64,000 nt of DNA, from NCBI RefSeq assembly GCF_000424625.1, contig NZ_AUKG01000005.1, positions 1-64,000 of the forward strand, in the 5' to 3' direction. Made by a program: the position numbers and the translations under genes. Shown in pieces: positions 1-8,652 of this stretch. Each line of letters opens with the position of its first letter. The stretch's first letter is position 1. The notes under the pieces are model-generated. The model was not told where the DNA came from and did no database searches. It saw only the letters and a program-made list of their open reading frames with translations. Source of the stretch: Conexibacter woesei Iso977N (GTDB lineage: Bacteria > Actinomycetota > Thermoleophilia > Solirubrobacterales > Solirubrobacteraceae).

Positions 1-1
1 C

Positions 2-3000
2 GGCTACTCCGCCGCCACCAAAACCACCAACCCCGACGGCACCGCCACCTACCGCACCTTCACCACCACCCCAACCACCACCCGCATCCAACCGCTGGGC
101 GGCCGGTTCCTGGCGAAGTCGGTGTCGATCCCTGCCATCGACGGAGATCGAGATCTCTCCGTCCGCTTCACGGACGACGACCTCGATCCCGATCCCGGCA
201 GCGCGCCGCCCGATCTTCCGCGCGGCGTCAGCGGGCGTGTCACGGGCCGCTCGCTCCTCGGCACCACGCTCCCGCTGAGCGGGGTCCGTGTCGACGTGCG
301 CCAGGACGGGACGACGGTCGCCAGCACCACCACCGACGCATCGGGCAACTACGTCGTGCCGGTCGTCGACGGCACCTACGACGTCCGGTTCTCGCCGACC
401 GAAGCGAGCCTGTACGCACCCCTCACGCAGCACGACGTCACCGTCGCCCGAGCGTTCCGCGCCGACGTCGTGTTGACCCCCAACAACGCCCTTCGCGTCG
501 ACGGGACCGCCCGTGCGGCGGATGGCACGCCGCTCGGCGGCGTCAGGATCACGCTGTCGGGCGACACGGACGCAACGGTCACGACGGCCGACGACGGATC
601 GTTTGCTGCCGCCGTGTCGCCAGGGACGTACGCCTTGAAGCTCGCCTCCGGCACGACGACGCAGCCGGGGATGCCGACGAGCTGGAGGCTGGACGTCGCA
701 GCGTTCCCCATCACCGGCAACACCACGTTGCCGCTGACGCTTCCCGCGGGTCGAGCGCTCACGCTCGCCGTCCTCAAGGCCGACGACACCCCCCTCGCCG
801 GAGCGCAGGTGACCGGCCTATCACTCCCGGTGGCGCGCGTCGAGCTGGCGCCGGGGATGTTCACGGCCTCGTCCTCGCAATCGGGCCCGGCGAGCGCGCG
901 CACCGACTCCGCCGGCCGCTCCACGATCTCGGTCTTCGCAAGCACGCCCGCGCCCGCGCAGGTCGAGGCGAGCGCCGACAACCCGCTCACGCTCTTCCAG
1001 ATCCCGTCGGTCGCCGCCGACACGACGCTCACCGTCCGCGCCGGCGGCGCCTCGCGCGTGCACGTCGCCGGAACGGTGCGCCTGTCCGGAGGCCGTGAGC
1101 TCGCAGGCTCGTCGGTGACGATCGACGGCCCTGAACATTCGCAGCAGCAGACCGCGCGAGACGGCACCTACTCGGCCTCCGTCTCGCCCGGCGCCTACCA
1201 GCTCACGGTCACGGGTAGCGATGGCGGCATCGGGCTTCCGCAGCAGTGGTCGCTCCCGCTGGAGACGACGAGCATCCAGCTCGATCGTACGTTCGACATC
1301 GGCTTGCCCGCCGTGCACACCGTCACGCTCGCGGTCCACGACGAGGACGATCATCCGCTCGCCGGCGCGCGTGTCACAGGGCTGTCCCTTCCCGTCGCCG
1401 CCTACGACGTGGCGCCCGGGGTCCGGTCCGCGGCCGCCGCGCGTTCAGGCCCTGGGACGGTGGTCACCGGGTCAGACGGCACCGTCAGCTTCCAGGCGTT
1501 CACCAGCACGCCGACGGCGGCTGAGATCGCCGCGGGAGACCACAACCCGACAACGCGGTTCGAGGTTCCCTCGATCACCCACGACACCCGAATCACCGTG
1601 CGGGCCGATGGCTTGACGCGCGTCAAGCTCAACGGCAGGGTCACGACCAGCGGCGGTGCTCCGGTTCGCGACGTGCGCGCCGAGCTGGCGGGGCCGGACG
1701 CCACCGCCGTCAGCACGGGGTCAGATGGCGCGTTCGCCGCAGCGCTCACGCCGGGTGTGTACCAGCTGCAGCTCAGCGCGCCGACGGTCGCACCGACAGG
1801 TCTGCCCGCGCAGTGGTCGCTCCCGTCGTCGGCGACCAGTGTTCAGACAGACCGCGACGTGTCGCTCGCTCTGCCACCGGTGCATCACCTCCGCATCAAG
1901 GTCCTCGGGGCGGACAACCAGCCTCTGGCCGGCGCGAGGCTCACGGGTCTCCAGCTCCCGGTCGCGGTCCAGCAGGTCGCACCTGGGATCAGGACGACCT
2001 CCGCCGCGACCTCCGGATCGTCGGAGGTGACGACCGATGACGATGGCGAAGTGGACGTGCTGGTCTTTCCCAGCGACGCCGGTAGGGCCGAGCTCGCCGC
2101 CGGACCCGCGAACCCACGGGTGTCCTTTGACGTCCCGGCGGTGACGGACGACGCTTCGGTCATCGTCCGGGTCTCCGACCACGTCGATGTCGTCGCGCCG
2201 CACATCGTGTGCGCTGCGCACGACTCCGACTGGCACGCCGACGACGTCTCGGTGCCGTGCACTGCGGAGGACGGCGGGTCCGGGCTCGCCCAGCCTGCAG
2301 AGGCGAGCTTCGTGCTCCACACCAACGTCCCTGCCGGGTCCGAGTCGGCCTCCGCGGCGACCGACACCAAGAGCATCTGCGACGTTGCCGGCAACTGCGC
2401 GACGGCAGGACCGATCACGCACCTGAAGGTCGATCGCCAAGCACCCAATGCAGCGTGCGCTGCGCCCAGCGATGTCTGGTCAGCCTCCGACGTCTCGATC
2501 GTCTGCACCCCGAGGGACGGGGGAGCCGGCCTGTCGCCGGACACGCCGAGCAGCCTGGTCCTCACGACGTCCGCCGCTGCGGGTGTCGAAAGCGCTGCCG
2601 CGGTGACGAGCTCTCGGGCGGTCTGCGATGCCGTCGGCAACTGCCGCAGCGCTGGCCCCCTGAGCGCACGCGTCGACCGTCGTCCGCCGACGATCGACTG
2701 CTCATCGGCTCCGAGGCCGAGCACGACGAACGTCCACGTCACGTGCCACGCCAGCGATGGTGGTGCCGGGCTGGCGAACACGAGCGACGCGACGTTCGAG
2801 CTGACTACGGCGGTCGGTTCCGGGAAGAGCGACCACGGAGCCATGACGGGCACGCACGAGGTCTGTGACGGCGTGGGCAACTGCGTCACCGCCGGCCCGC
2901 TCGGGCCGTTCGATGTCAGCGTCTCCGCCCAGTCGTCGGCGGACGCAGATCACGATGGAACGCCTGACAGCGCCGACTTCTGCCCGACGCGCGCCGGCGC

Positions 3001-4024
3001 CTGCGTCCCTGAGGTACCGGGCGCAAACGCACAGGACCGTGCTAGGACAGCGGAGATGGCGACACGGGCGATCGCCGCCGGATGCGCAGCCGGGACCTCA
3101 GCCCCGGGTGCCTGGGCGAGCGTGAACGCATCCGTCCGTCGCCGCAGCGGCGCATCGGCCGCCACGGCCGTGCGGCGCTCCGGCGATGCCCTGTGCGACA
3201 ACGGGGTGATGGGCTTCGCGGTCGCCCAGGCCGACCTTCGCCCTGACCCGCATACGAACGACGCCTACGTGTTCAAGACGTCCAGGAGCCTCGCGGCGGC
3301 AAACGGGTCATGCCGGTCCGACAAGCATTGCACCGGACTGGTCACCGCCGCCAACGGTCTCGCCACCGCAGCCGCGACCTTCGGGGCCGCGTCGCTCGAT
3401 CTGACCGTGGCCCGCAACCGCCTCGCCACCGCGCTGGTCGACGGCAGGAAGAACGACGCCGCGCTCCAAGAGGCGATGGTGCTCCTCGGCGAAGGGAACC
3501 TCGCCGACGCGCAGCGCGACGCAGCCGCCGCAGGGCGCAAGCTGGAGCAGGCGCTGAAGAGCGCGGGCGTCGACGAGCGCCTCCCGTCGTCGGTATCTGG
3601 ACCGGTCCTGGCCGCCATGCGGGTGGGCAGCGGCATGCCGAGCGGGAGCGTCGCTTCCGTCCAGGAGGCCGGCATCGACGCGGCGGCGCTATCAACGCGC
3701 TTCGGCGCGCTCCCGACCTTCAGCGGCGACCTGCACGTCGGGCAGGTCTGGACGACGTCCGGCGTCAGCAGTCGCCGTGCGACACGGCGGAAGCTGACCC
3801 TCACGGATCTCCAGACGATCGTGCCCAACCTGCTCGCCCCGCTGGGCACGACGACGACGAGGCGTCTCATCGCAGCGCTCGAAGCGGTCTCGTCGGCGTG
3901 TACGGCTCGCAGCCGGGACAACGCGCTTCAGCGGTTCCGGCGTCTCGCCGGCAGCGTCGCTGCCACGCGGCTGCTCGCCTCCGCGACCGATCCGCTCATC
4001 ATGAGGCGACACCACTGCGGCTGA
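2..4024 (+). CDS. Large modular secreted/surface protein, 5' end outside window
   Basis: The frame is open from the first codon of the window, so the gene starts upstream; the GTG at 122 is only an internal possibility. In order the product shows carboxypeptidase-regulatory-like beta-sandwich segments (about nt 220-720, with DGTYDVRF and DGSFAAAVSPGTY motifs), a tandem repeat of about 188 residues (752-2190), three cysteine-containing Ig-like modules of about 81 residues ending in a C-D-x-x-G-N-C motif (2186-2920), and a thrombospondin-type-3-like acidic stretch DADHDGTPDSADFCP (about 2940-2985). A helical, unrecognised tail follows to the stop at 4022. The domain types suggest an extracellular adhesive or carbohydrate-associated protein. 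No catalytic domain, sortase motif or membrane anchor is visible in this part, so the function is unknown. Confidence 0.85.
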   Translation, partial: GYSAATKTTNPDGTATYRTFTTTPTTTRIQPLGGRFLAKSVSIPAIDGDRDLSVRFTDDDLDPDPGSAPPDLPRGVSGRVTGRSLLGTTLPLSGVRVDVRQDGTTVASTTTDASGNYVVPVVDGTYDVRFSPTEASLYAPLTQHDVTVARAFRADVVLTPNNALRVDGTARAADGTPLGGVRITLSGDTDATVTTADDGSFAAAVSPGTYALKLASGTTTQPGMPTSWRLDVAAFPITGNTTLPLTLPAGRALTLAVLKADDTPLAGAQVTGLSLPVARVELAPGMFTASSSQSGPASARTDSAGRSTISVFASTPAPAQVEASADNPLTLFQIPSVAADTTLTVRAGGASRVHVAGTVRLSGGRELAGSSVTIDGPEHSQQQTARDGTYSASVSPGAYQLTVTGSDGGIGLPQQWSLPLETTSIQLDRTFDIGLPAVHTVTLAVHDEDDHPLAGARVTGLSLPVAAYDVAPGVRSAAAARSGPGTVVTGSDGTVSFQAFTSTPTAAEIAAGDHNPTTRFEVPSITHDTRITVRADGLTRVKLNGRVTTSGGAPVRDVRAELAGPDATAVSTGSDGAFAAALTPGVYQLQLSAPTVAPTGLPAQWSLPSSATSVQTDRDVSLALPPVHHLRIKVLGADNQPLAGARLTGLQLPVAVQQVAPGIRTTSAATSGSSEVTTDDDGEVDVLVFPSDAGRAELAAGPANPRVSFDVPAVTDDASVIVRVSDHVDVVAPHIVCAAHDSDWHADDVSVPCTAEDGGSGLAQPAEASFVLHTNVPAGSESASAATDTKSICDVAGNCATAGPITHLKVDRQAPNAACAAPSDVWSASDVSIVCTPRDGGAGLSPDTPSSLVLTTSAAAGVESAAAVTSSRAVCDAVGNCRSAGPLSARVDRRPPTIDCSSAPRPSTTNVHVTCHASDGGAGLANTSDATFELTTAVGSGKSDHGAMTGTHEVCDGVGNCVTAGPLGPFDVSVSAQSSADADHDGTPDSADFCPTRAGACVPEVPGANAQDRARTAEMATRAIAAGCAAGTSAPGAWASVNASVRRRSGASAATAVRRSGDALCDNGVMGFAVAQADLRPDPHTNDAYVFKTSRSLAAANGSCRSDKHCTGLVTAANGLATAAATFGAASLDLTVARNRLATALVDGRKNDAALQEAMVLLGEGNLADAQRDAAAAGRKLEQALKSAGVDERLPSSVSGPVLAAMRVGSGMPSGSVASVQEAGIDAAALSTRFGALPTFSGDLHVGQVWTTSGVSSRRATRRKLTLTDLQTIVPNLLAPLGTTTTRRLIAALEAVSSACTARSRDNALQRFRRLAGSVAATRLLASATDPLIMRRHHCG
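752..2190 (+). repeat. Protein-level tandem repeat, two full units and one partial
   Basis: Units start at about 752, 1316 and 1883, with periods of 564 and 567 bp (188-189 codons). Each unit begins with a beta-rich stretch containing PLAGARVTGLSLPVA or a close variant, followed by an APG motif, an NP...F-x-VPS motif and a carboxypeptidase-regulatory-like segment ending GLPxQWSLP. The third unit stops after about 100 codons, where the Ig-like modules begin. DNA identity is moderate, so the duplication looks old. Confidence 0.8.
2186..2920 (+). repeat. Three tandem cysteine-containing Ig-like modules
   Basis: Modules start at about 2186, 2432 and 2675 (246- and 243-bp periods). Each carries a C near the start, a DGGxGL motif and a closing C-D-x-x-G-N-C motif. 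The cysteines probably form disulfides in an exported protein (inference). Confidence 0.75.
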
Positions 4025-4032
4025 GCGGACCG

Positions 4033-4089
4033 GCAGGACCACCCCATCCCGATGACGCTTCCTGATCTGGAGCGTCCCGATGGTCCTGC
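4033..4089. terminator. Bidirectional terminator between convergent genes
   Basis: A 9-bp inverted repeat (GCAGGACCA at 4033-4041, TGGTCCTGC at 4081-4089) encloses a second hairpin with GACGCT at 4054-4059 and AGCGTC at 4071-4076. It sits exactly in the gap between the convergent stops at 4024 and 4096. No long T-run follows, which is usual in GC-rich actinobacteria. Confidence 0.55.
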
Positions 4090-4095
4090 GCCTGA

Positions 4096-5976
4096 TCAGG
4101 CCCCGTTCGCGTTGTCCGCGACCGACTGCCAGATCATGCGCGCCATCGCGGCGTAGTCGTCGCCGTCGGCCAGTTGCTGGTTCGCCTCTCCGTTGAGGTG
4201 GTTGCCCAAGGTCTCGAACGGCACCCTCTCCATCCGCGCCCTCTGGACGAGCTCGGCAGCACGCCCGCCCGTTGCGCCGAGGAGATGGACCGGCAGCCGG
4301 GCGGCGCGGGCCAGGCCGATCTCCTCGTCGATGCCCGGCACGTGCTTGCCGCCTTCCGCTGTTCTGCCACCGACGGCCACGACCGCATCCGCGCTGCCGT
4401 GGTGGATCATCGCCATCCGCATGGCGGTGAGGGACGTGGCTCGGTCATGCCCCTCGTTGATGGCTCGCACGGTCACCTTCGACTCGAGGTCCTCGAGCAC
4501 CGCGGGCGAGCTGTACCACTTGGACTGGAACATGGTGACGTGCTCCAGTCCGTGTCCCGATTCCGAGAGACGAGCCGCTTCCAGGATCAGCGGCGTGAAG
4601 GTCGGGTGTCCGCCGAAGACCAGCGCGCCTCCCAGATCGAGCCAGGTGGTGGTCAGCACCTGGATCGCGGTCGTCACTTCGAATGCGCCGAGGTCCCCGC
4701 TCGGGAACGCGCCGAGTATGAGCAACCGGGGCGCCGGTGCCGACGCCGGACGCTTCGTGGGATGCCCGACCCGCAGCGTCGCCAAGAACCGCTCCGGATG
4801 CTCCACGACCGACCAGTCGCCGACCACCCGATGCCCGGTGGCCGTCGGGTCCAACAGCACCGCGGCGTCGAACGCACGGCAGTTGCGCCGGTGCGGACCC
4901 ATCTCCTCTTTCGTGAGGTACTGCTCGAGGGAGGCCAGGTCCTCATCAGTTGGATGCCGCGCGAACACCTGGACAACATCCACGGCGGCCCGCGTGGGAT
5001 ACGGACGCTCCACCACGGGGCGGGTCAGCTCGTAGACCATCAACCTCGCGTCGAGCGCTTCGACCCGGCCATGATGCTCCGCGGCCCAGTCCTGCAGGGC
5101 CCGGATCGCGGCGTAGCTCGCGCGCACGTGCGCGCGCGAGAGATCGAAGGCCTGCTCCAGGATCGTGTCCGCGAGACGGCCGAGCCGTTCGTCATCGAGA
5201 TCCTCAGCTGCGACACGCACGTGCGGTTCGGGGACTCCCGGCACCACCGGCAGCGGTGTGCGCTCCTTTTCGCTCTCGATGTAGACCCATACGATCGGGA
5301 TGTTGCGTCCCAGCGCGCCGGACAGCTCCTTGGCGATCCACCATGACTCCCCGGCCAAGGGTGTGTCGAAGAAGACGAGCACGTCGGCCCGGGCGAGTTC
5401 CTCATCGATGCGCTCCTGCGCCCGCTCCCCCGCCTGGACTTCGACGAGGTCGCGGAACACGAGACCCCCGTGCCGGTCGTTCAGCCTCGCGCCGATGCTC
5501 GCCACCAGCCCCTCGCCGTCCTCGCGGCGATGGCAGAGGAAGACCCGGAGGTGGTCCTTCGTGTAGGTCGGCAGGATCTTGCTGAGCGCTTCACGCGAGA
5601 ACGCCCGGGCCACCACCCCGTCCTGATCCGCCGTCAACCCACGCCGGCGATGGTGGTCGGCCACGTCGAAGCTCTGGCGATCGCCCACCACGTCCGGAGG
5701 ACGCCGGCCCGCCGCGTCCAGCGCCACTGGAAGGACGACCGCGCCAGCCTTCGCCGCGCGGCGCAACATCCCCTCGATCTCATCCTTCAGGTCGCTGCGC
5801 GGAGGGTTGACGAAGACCACGGCGTCGGCAGCGTCGAAGTCGACCGCCACGATGCTCTCGACCGTTCTGAGCTCCGAGACCGGCGCGATCTCGAGGTCGG
5901 CGCGAGCGGTGTCCAGGAACGCCCTGGCGGTCGCCCCATCGGCCTCGGAGAGAGAGCTGTCAACGATGTAGATCAT
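4096..5976 (-). CDS. TIR domain-SLOG (STALD-like) fusion protein, candidate defence effector
   Basis: 626 residues with no signal peptide. Residues about 142-232 look like a TIR domain: LRVFLCHR opening strand, ADVLVFFDTPL, then SWWIAKEL, where E217 fits the catalytic glutamate of TIR NADases. Residues about 416-575 form a Rossmann-like SLOG domain: LLILGAFPSGD, GGALVFGGHP and VVAVGGRTAEGG. SLOG domains of this kind associate with SIR2 and TIR; in Thoeris ThsA the SLOG domain binds a TIR-made cyclic ADP-ribose isomer. Residues 1-130 may be a degenerate second TIR-like fold. Residues 240-415 are unassigned. No partner gene lies on either side, so it may work alone, with SLOG as ligand sensor and TIR as NAD+-cleaving effector (inference). 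The role in immunity is not demonstrated by sequence alone. Confidence 0.8.
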   Translation of the reverse strand: MIYIVDSSLSEADGATARAFLDTARADLEIAPVSELRTVESIVAVDFDAADAVVFVNPPRSDLKDEIEGMLRRAAKAGAVVLPVALDAAGRRPPDVVGDRQSFDVADHHRRRGLTADQDGVVARAFSREALSKILPTYTKDHLRVFLCHRREDGEGLVASIGARLNDRHGGLVFRDLVEVQAGERAQERIDEELARADVLVFFDTPLAGESWWIAKELSGALGRNIPIVWVYIESEKERTPLPVVPGVPEPHVRVAAEDLDDERLGRLADTILEQAFDLSRAHVRASYAAIRALQDWAAEHHGRVEALDARLMVYELTRPVVERPYPTRAAVDVVQVFARHPTDEDLASLEQYLTKEEMGPHRRNCRAFDAAVLLDPTATGHRVVGDWSVVEHPERFLATLRVGHPTKRPASAPAPRLLILGAFPSGDLGAFEVTTAIQVLTTTWLDLGGALVFGGHPTFTPLILEAARLSESGHGLEHVTMFQSKWYSSPAVLEDLESKVTVRAINEGHDRATSLTAMRMAMIHHGSADAVVAVGGRTAEGGKHVPGIDEEIGLARAARLPVHLLGATGGRAAELVQRARMERVPFETLGNHLNGEANQQLADGDDYAAMARMIWQSVADNANGA

Positions 5977-6063
5977 GAGATCGGCGAAGGCATGGGGAGG
6001 ACGGTCGACCAGCGACGCGCTGATCGTATCCGCTCATGAACACCTTGGTTTACGATGGTCCCG

Positions 6064-7266
6064 CTACAGCTGGCTGTGGTTCGGCGGCAGCACGCCGGCC
6101 AGCTCGTAGGCGCCCAAGTGGTGGTACTTCCAGTCGGCCGGGTCGTGGACCGAGTGGGTGCGGGCGTTGCGCCAGTGGCGGTCGAGGTCGTACTTGGCCT
6201 GCGCGGAGCTGGTGCCGCAGAGCGCGAACAGCTCGCTCGACACCCGGACCGCGACGTCGGAGGCGAACGCCTTCGCCGCCGCGACGGCCAGCGAGCCGCG
6301 TGCGGCGGCCTCCGCGTCGGCCGGGACCAACCCGATGTCCTCGAGCTCCCGCGCCGCGTCGAGCAGCAGCGCCTCGGCGGCGCGCACGTCCACGGCGGCG
6401 CGGCCGTAGCGGTGCAGGACGTGCGGGTCCTCGACCGCGCGCGCCGCGCCCGCCCGGACCGCCTCGGTCGACGGGCGCGCCTTGTCCATCAGGTACGTGC
6501 GGGCGTCGTCCAACGCGCCCCGCGCGATCCCCGCCTCGATCGCCGCATGGACCAGCTGGGCCCGCGCGCCGAGCTGCTGCGGGACCTCGAACGCGTGCGC
6601 GAAGTCCAGCGCCAGAGCATCTTCTACAACAACGTCCTCGAAGGTCACGGTCCCGGACACCGTGGCGCGCTGGCCGATCACGTCCCAGTCGGTCTCGACC
6701 CCTACACCTTGCGCCTCGCGCTCGACGAACACCAGCTTGAGCCGGCCGTCGTCGTCCAGCGCCGACACGCCGATCCAGCGCGCGCTCAGCGCGCCCGTGC
6801 AGTAGTGCTTGGCACCGTCGAGCCGCCAGCGCCCGTCGGCCGGCGCGCGCGCCAGCCTCGTCTTGAGGTCCTGGGCGTGCTGCCCACCCCGCTCGGCCAG
6901 CGCGTTGCCGATCCGGACGCCACCGCCCGCGACCTCGCCGCGCAGCCGCGCCCGCACGTCCTCCCCGCCCCAGACGGTCAGCACGTCGAGCAGCAGGAAG
7001 TGCGCCTGCGGGACCTGCGCGATCGCAGGGTCGGCGGCGGCGAGCCGCGCGACGACCTGCGCCAGCAGCACCGGCCCCGCGTCGAGGCCACCAACATCCG
7101 CAGGCAAGGTGATGGACAACAGCCCGGACGCGTCGAGCAGCTCCAGCGCGTCCCACGGCACGGTCCCGGCCGGCGCGCGATCGCGCTCGGCCGCACCGGA
7201 GCGCAGCGCTGCCGCCAGCCCATCGGCGGCGGCGAGCGCCTCGCTCTCGTTGACGATCGGGCTCAC
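6064..7266 (-). CDS. SfnB/DszC-like acyl-CoA dehydrogenase-fold monooxygenase
   Basis: 400 residues from a GTG start. It has the acyl-CoA dehydrogenase fold but not the acyl-CoA catalytic signature. The segments PQAHFLLLDVLTVWG in the N-terminal half and LFALCGTSSAQAKYDLDRHW plus NARTHSVHDP near the C-terminus match the SfnB/DszC group of flavin-dependent oxidoreductases, which act in organosulfur scavenging using reduced flavin. The start is 11 bp downstream of the stop of the neighbouring acyl-CoA dehydrogenase gene, so the two are probably co-transcribed. The substrate cannot be read from the sequence; no flavin reductase or sulfonate transporter is adjacent. Confidence 0.75.
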   Translation of the reverse strand: MSPIVNESEALAAADGLAAALRSGAAERDRAPAGTVPWDALELLDASGLLSITLPADVGGLDAGPVLLAQVVARLAAADPAIAQVPQAHFLLLDVLTVWGGEDVRARLRGEVAGGGVRIGNALAERGGQHAQDLKTRLARAPADGRWRLDGAKHYCTGALSARWIGVSALDDDGRLKLVFVEREAQGVGVETDWDVIGQRATVSGTVTFEDVVVEDALALDFAHAFEVPQQLGARAQLVHAAIEAGIARGALDDARTYLMDKARPSTEAVRAGAARAVEDPHVLHRYGRAAVDVRAAEALLLDAARELEDIGLVPADAEAAARGSLAVAAAKAFASDVAVRVSSELFALCGTSSAQAKYDLDRHWRNARTHSVHDPADWKYHHLGAYELAGVLPPNHSQL

Positions 7267-7277
7267 GCCCGCGAACG

Positions 7278-8447
7278 CTACAGGCCCATCGAGCGGCCGA
7301 CGAGCTCCTTCATGATCTCGTTCGTGCCCGCGTAGATCCGGTTGACGCGCGCGTCGGCCCAGATCTCGGAGATCCTGTACTCCGTGGTGTAGCCGTAGCC
7401 GCCGAACAGCTGCACGCAGGCGTCGGAGACCTCGGACAGCAGGTCGGTCGTCCAGTACTTCGCCATCGCGGCCTCCTGCACCGTGCAGGTCCCGTCGACG
7501 TAGCGCTGGATCGTGCGGTCCATCCAGCAGCGCGTGATGTCGACCTTCGTCTGCAGCTCGGCGAGCACGAAGCGCGAGTTCTGGAACGTGCCGATCGGCC
7601 GCCCGAACGCCTTGCGCTCCCTGACGTAGGTCAGCGTCATCTCCAGCGCGGCCTCGGCGCCGGCCATCGAGGACACCGCGAGGCCGAGGCGCTCCGGGAT
7701 CAGGTGCGCCATCAGCTGCGCGAAGCCGGTGCCCTCCTCGCCGAGGAGGTTCTCGGCCGGGACGCGGCAGTCGTTGAAGAACAGCTCGGCCGTGTCGTTG
7801 GCGTGCTGGCCGCGCTTGTGGATCTGCCTGCCGCGCTCGAAGCCCTCGAAGCCGCGCTCGATGACGAACATCGAGAGGCCGCGGTGCGGGTCGTCGCCGG
7901 TGCGGACCGCGGTCACCACGAGGTCCGCGTTGATGCCGTTCGAGATGAAGGTCTTGGCGCCGTTGATGATGTAGTCGTCGCCGTCCTTCTTGGCGCGCGC
8001 GGCGATGCCGGCGAGGTCGGAGCCGGTGCCCGGCTCGGTCATCGCCAGCGCGAGGATCTGCTCGCCGGAGGCGACGCCCGGGAACCAGCGCTGCTTCTGC
8101 TCCTCGTTGGCGGCGGCGCGCAGGTACGGGAGGCCGAGGTCGTTGTGGACGTTCGGGCCCATCCAGGACGAGCCGACGACCGCGTAGGCGGCCTCCTCGG
8201 CCAGGACGGCGTTGAAGCGCCAGTCATCGACGCCGGATCCGCCGTACTCCTCCTCGACGGCCATGGCCAGGAAGCCGTGCTCGGCCGCCTTCGTGAAGAG
8301 GTCGCGGGAGACGATGTGCGCCTCCTGCCACTCCTCGTGGTGCGGGACGACCTCGGCCTGCAGGAAGCGGCGGAAGCTCTCGCGGTAGTCGTCGTGGACG
8401 TCTTCGAACAGCGGGCGGCGCGAGCCGGGTGCAACGGTGACAGACAT
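7278..8447 (-). CDS. Acyl-CoA dehydrogenase
   Basis: 389 residues, a normal length for the family. Visible signatures are the central FAD-contacting MTEPGTGSDLAGI, a KTFISNGINADL segment, FGRPIGTFQ, QLFGGYGYTTEY and the C-terminal YAGTNEIMKELVGRSMGL, which is typical of long-chain/FadE-like enzymes of actinobacteria. The catalytic base is expected in the helix near ISEIWADARVNRIYAG. The enzyme introduces the alpha-beta double bond of acyl-CoA in the cytoplasm and passes electrons to ETF. It is first in a two-gene operon with the SfnB-like gene. A TetR-type palindrome lies about 75 bp upstream of its start, so repression lifted by an acyl-CoA or related ligand is plausible. Confidence 0.92.
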   Translation of the reverse strand: MSVTVAPGSRRPLFEDVHDDYRESFRRFLQAEVVPHHEEWQEAHIVSRDLFTKAAEHGFLAMAVEEEYGGSGVDDWRFNAVLAEEAAYAVVGSSWMGPNVHNDLGLPYLRAAANEEQKQRWFPGVASGEQILALAMTEPGTGSDLAGIAARAKKDGDDYIINGAKTFISNGINADLVVTAVRTGDDPHRGLSMFVIERGFEGFERGRQIHKRGQHANDTAELFFNDCRVPAENLLGEEGTGFAQLMAHLIPERLGLAVSSMAGAEAALEMTLTYVRERKAFGRPIGTFQNSRFVLAELQTKVDITRCWMDRTIQRYVDGTCTVQEAAMAKYWTTDLLSEVSDACVQLFGGYGYTTEYRISEIWADARVNRIYAGTNEIMKELVGRSMGL

Positions 8448-8522
8448 TCGGGACCTTGGTCAGGGGGGTCGGGAAGGCCGCACTTGATACCGCATCTGCC
8501 GCACGCGCGGGCCCCCAGCCCC

Positions 8523-8538
8523 CTGACCATGCGGTCAG
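8523..8538. promoter_or_regulatory. TetR-type operator candidate
   Basis: CTGACC-ATGC-GGTCAG is a perfect 6-bp inverted repeat with a 4-bp spacer, upstream of the acyl-CoA dehydrogenase gene. TetR-family regulators of fatty-acid and acyl-CoA genes in actinobacteria often bind GACC...GGTC palindromes. No TetR gene is adjacent. Confidence 0.45.
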
Positions 8539-8652
8539 CTAGGCCACCGGCGCCGCAGGATCCGCGACCTCGCGGACGTGCCGACCGTCCGCCGCGTCAC
8601 CATCCGCGACGTGTGCTCGCGCGCGGCTCGACGGCGGCCGCGCCTCCCGCGC

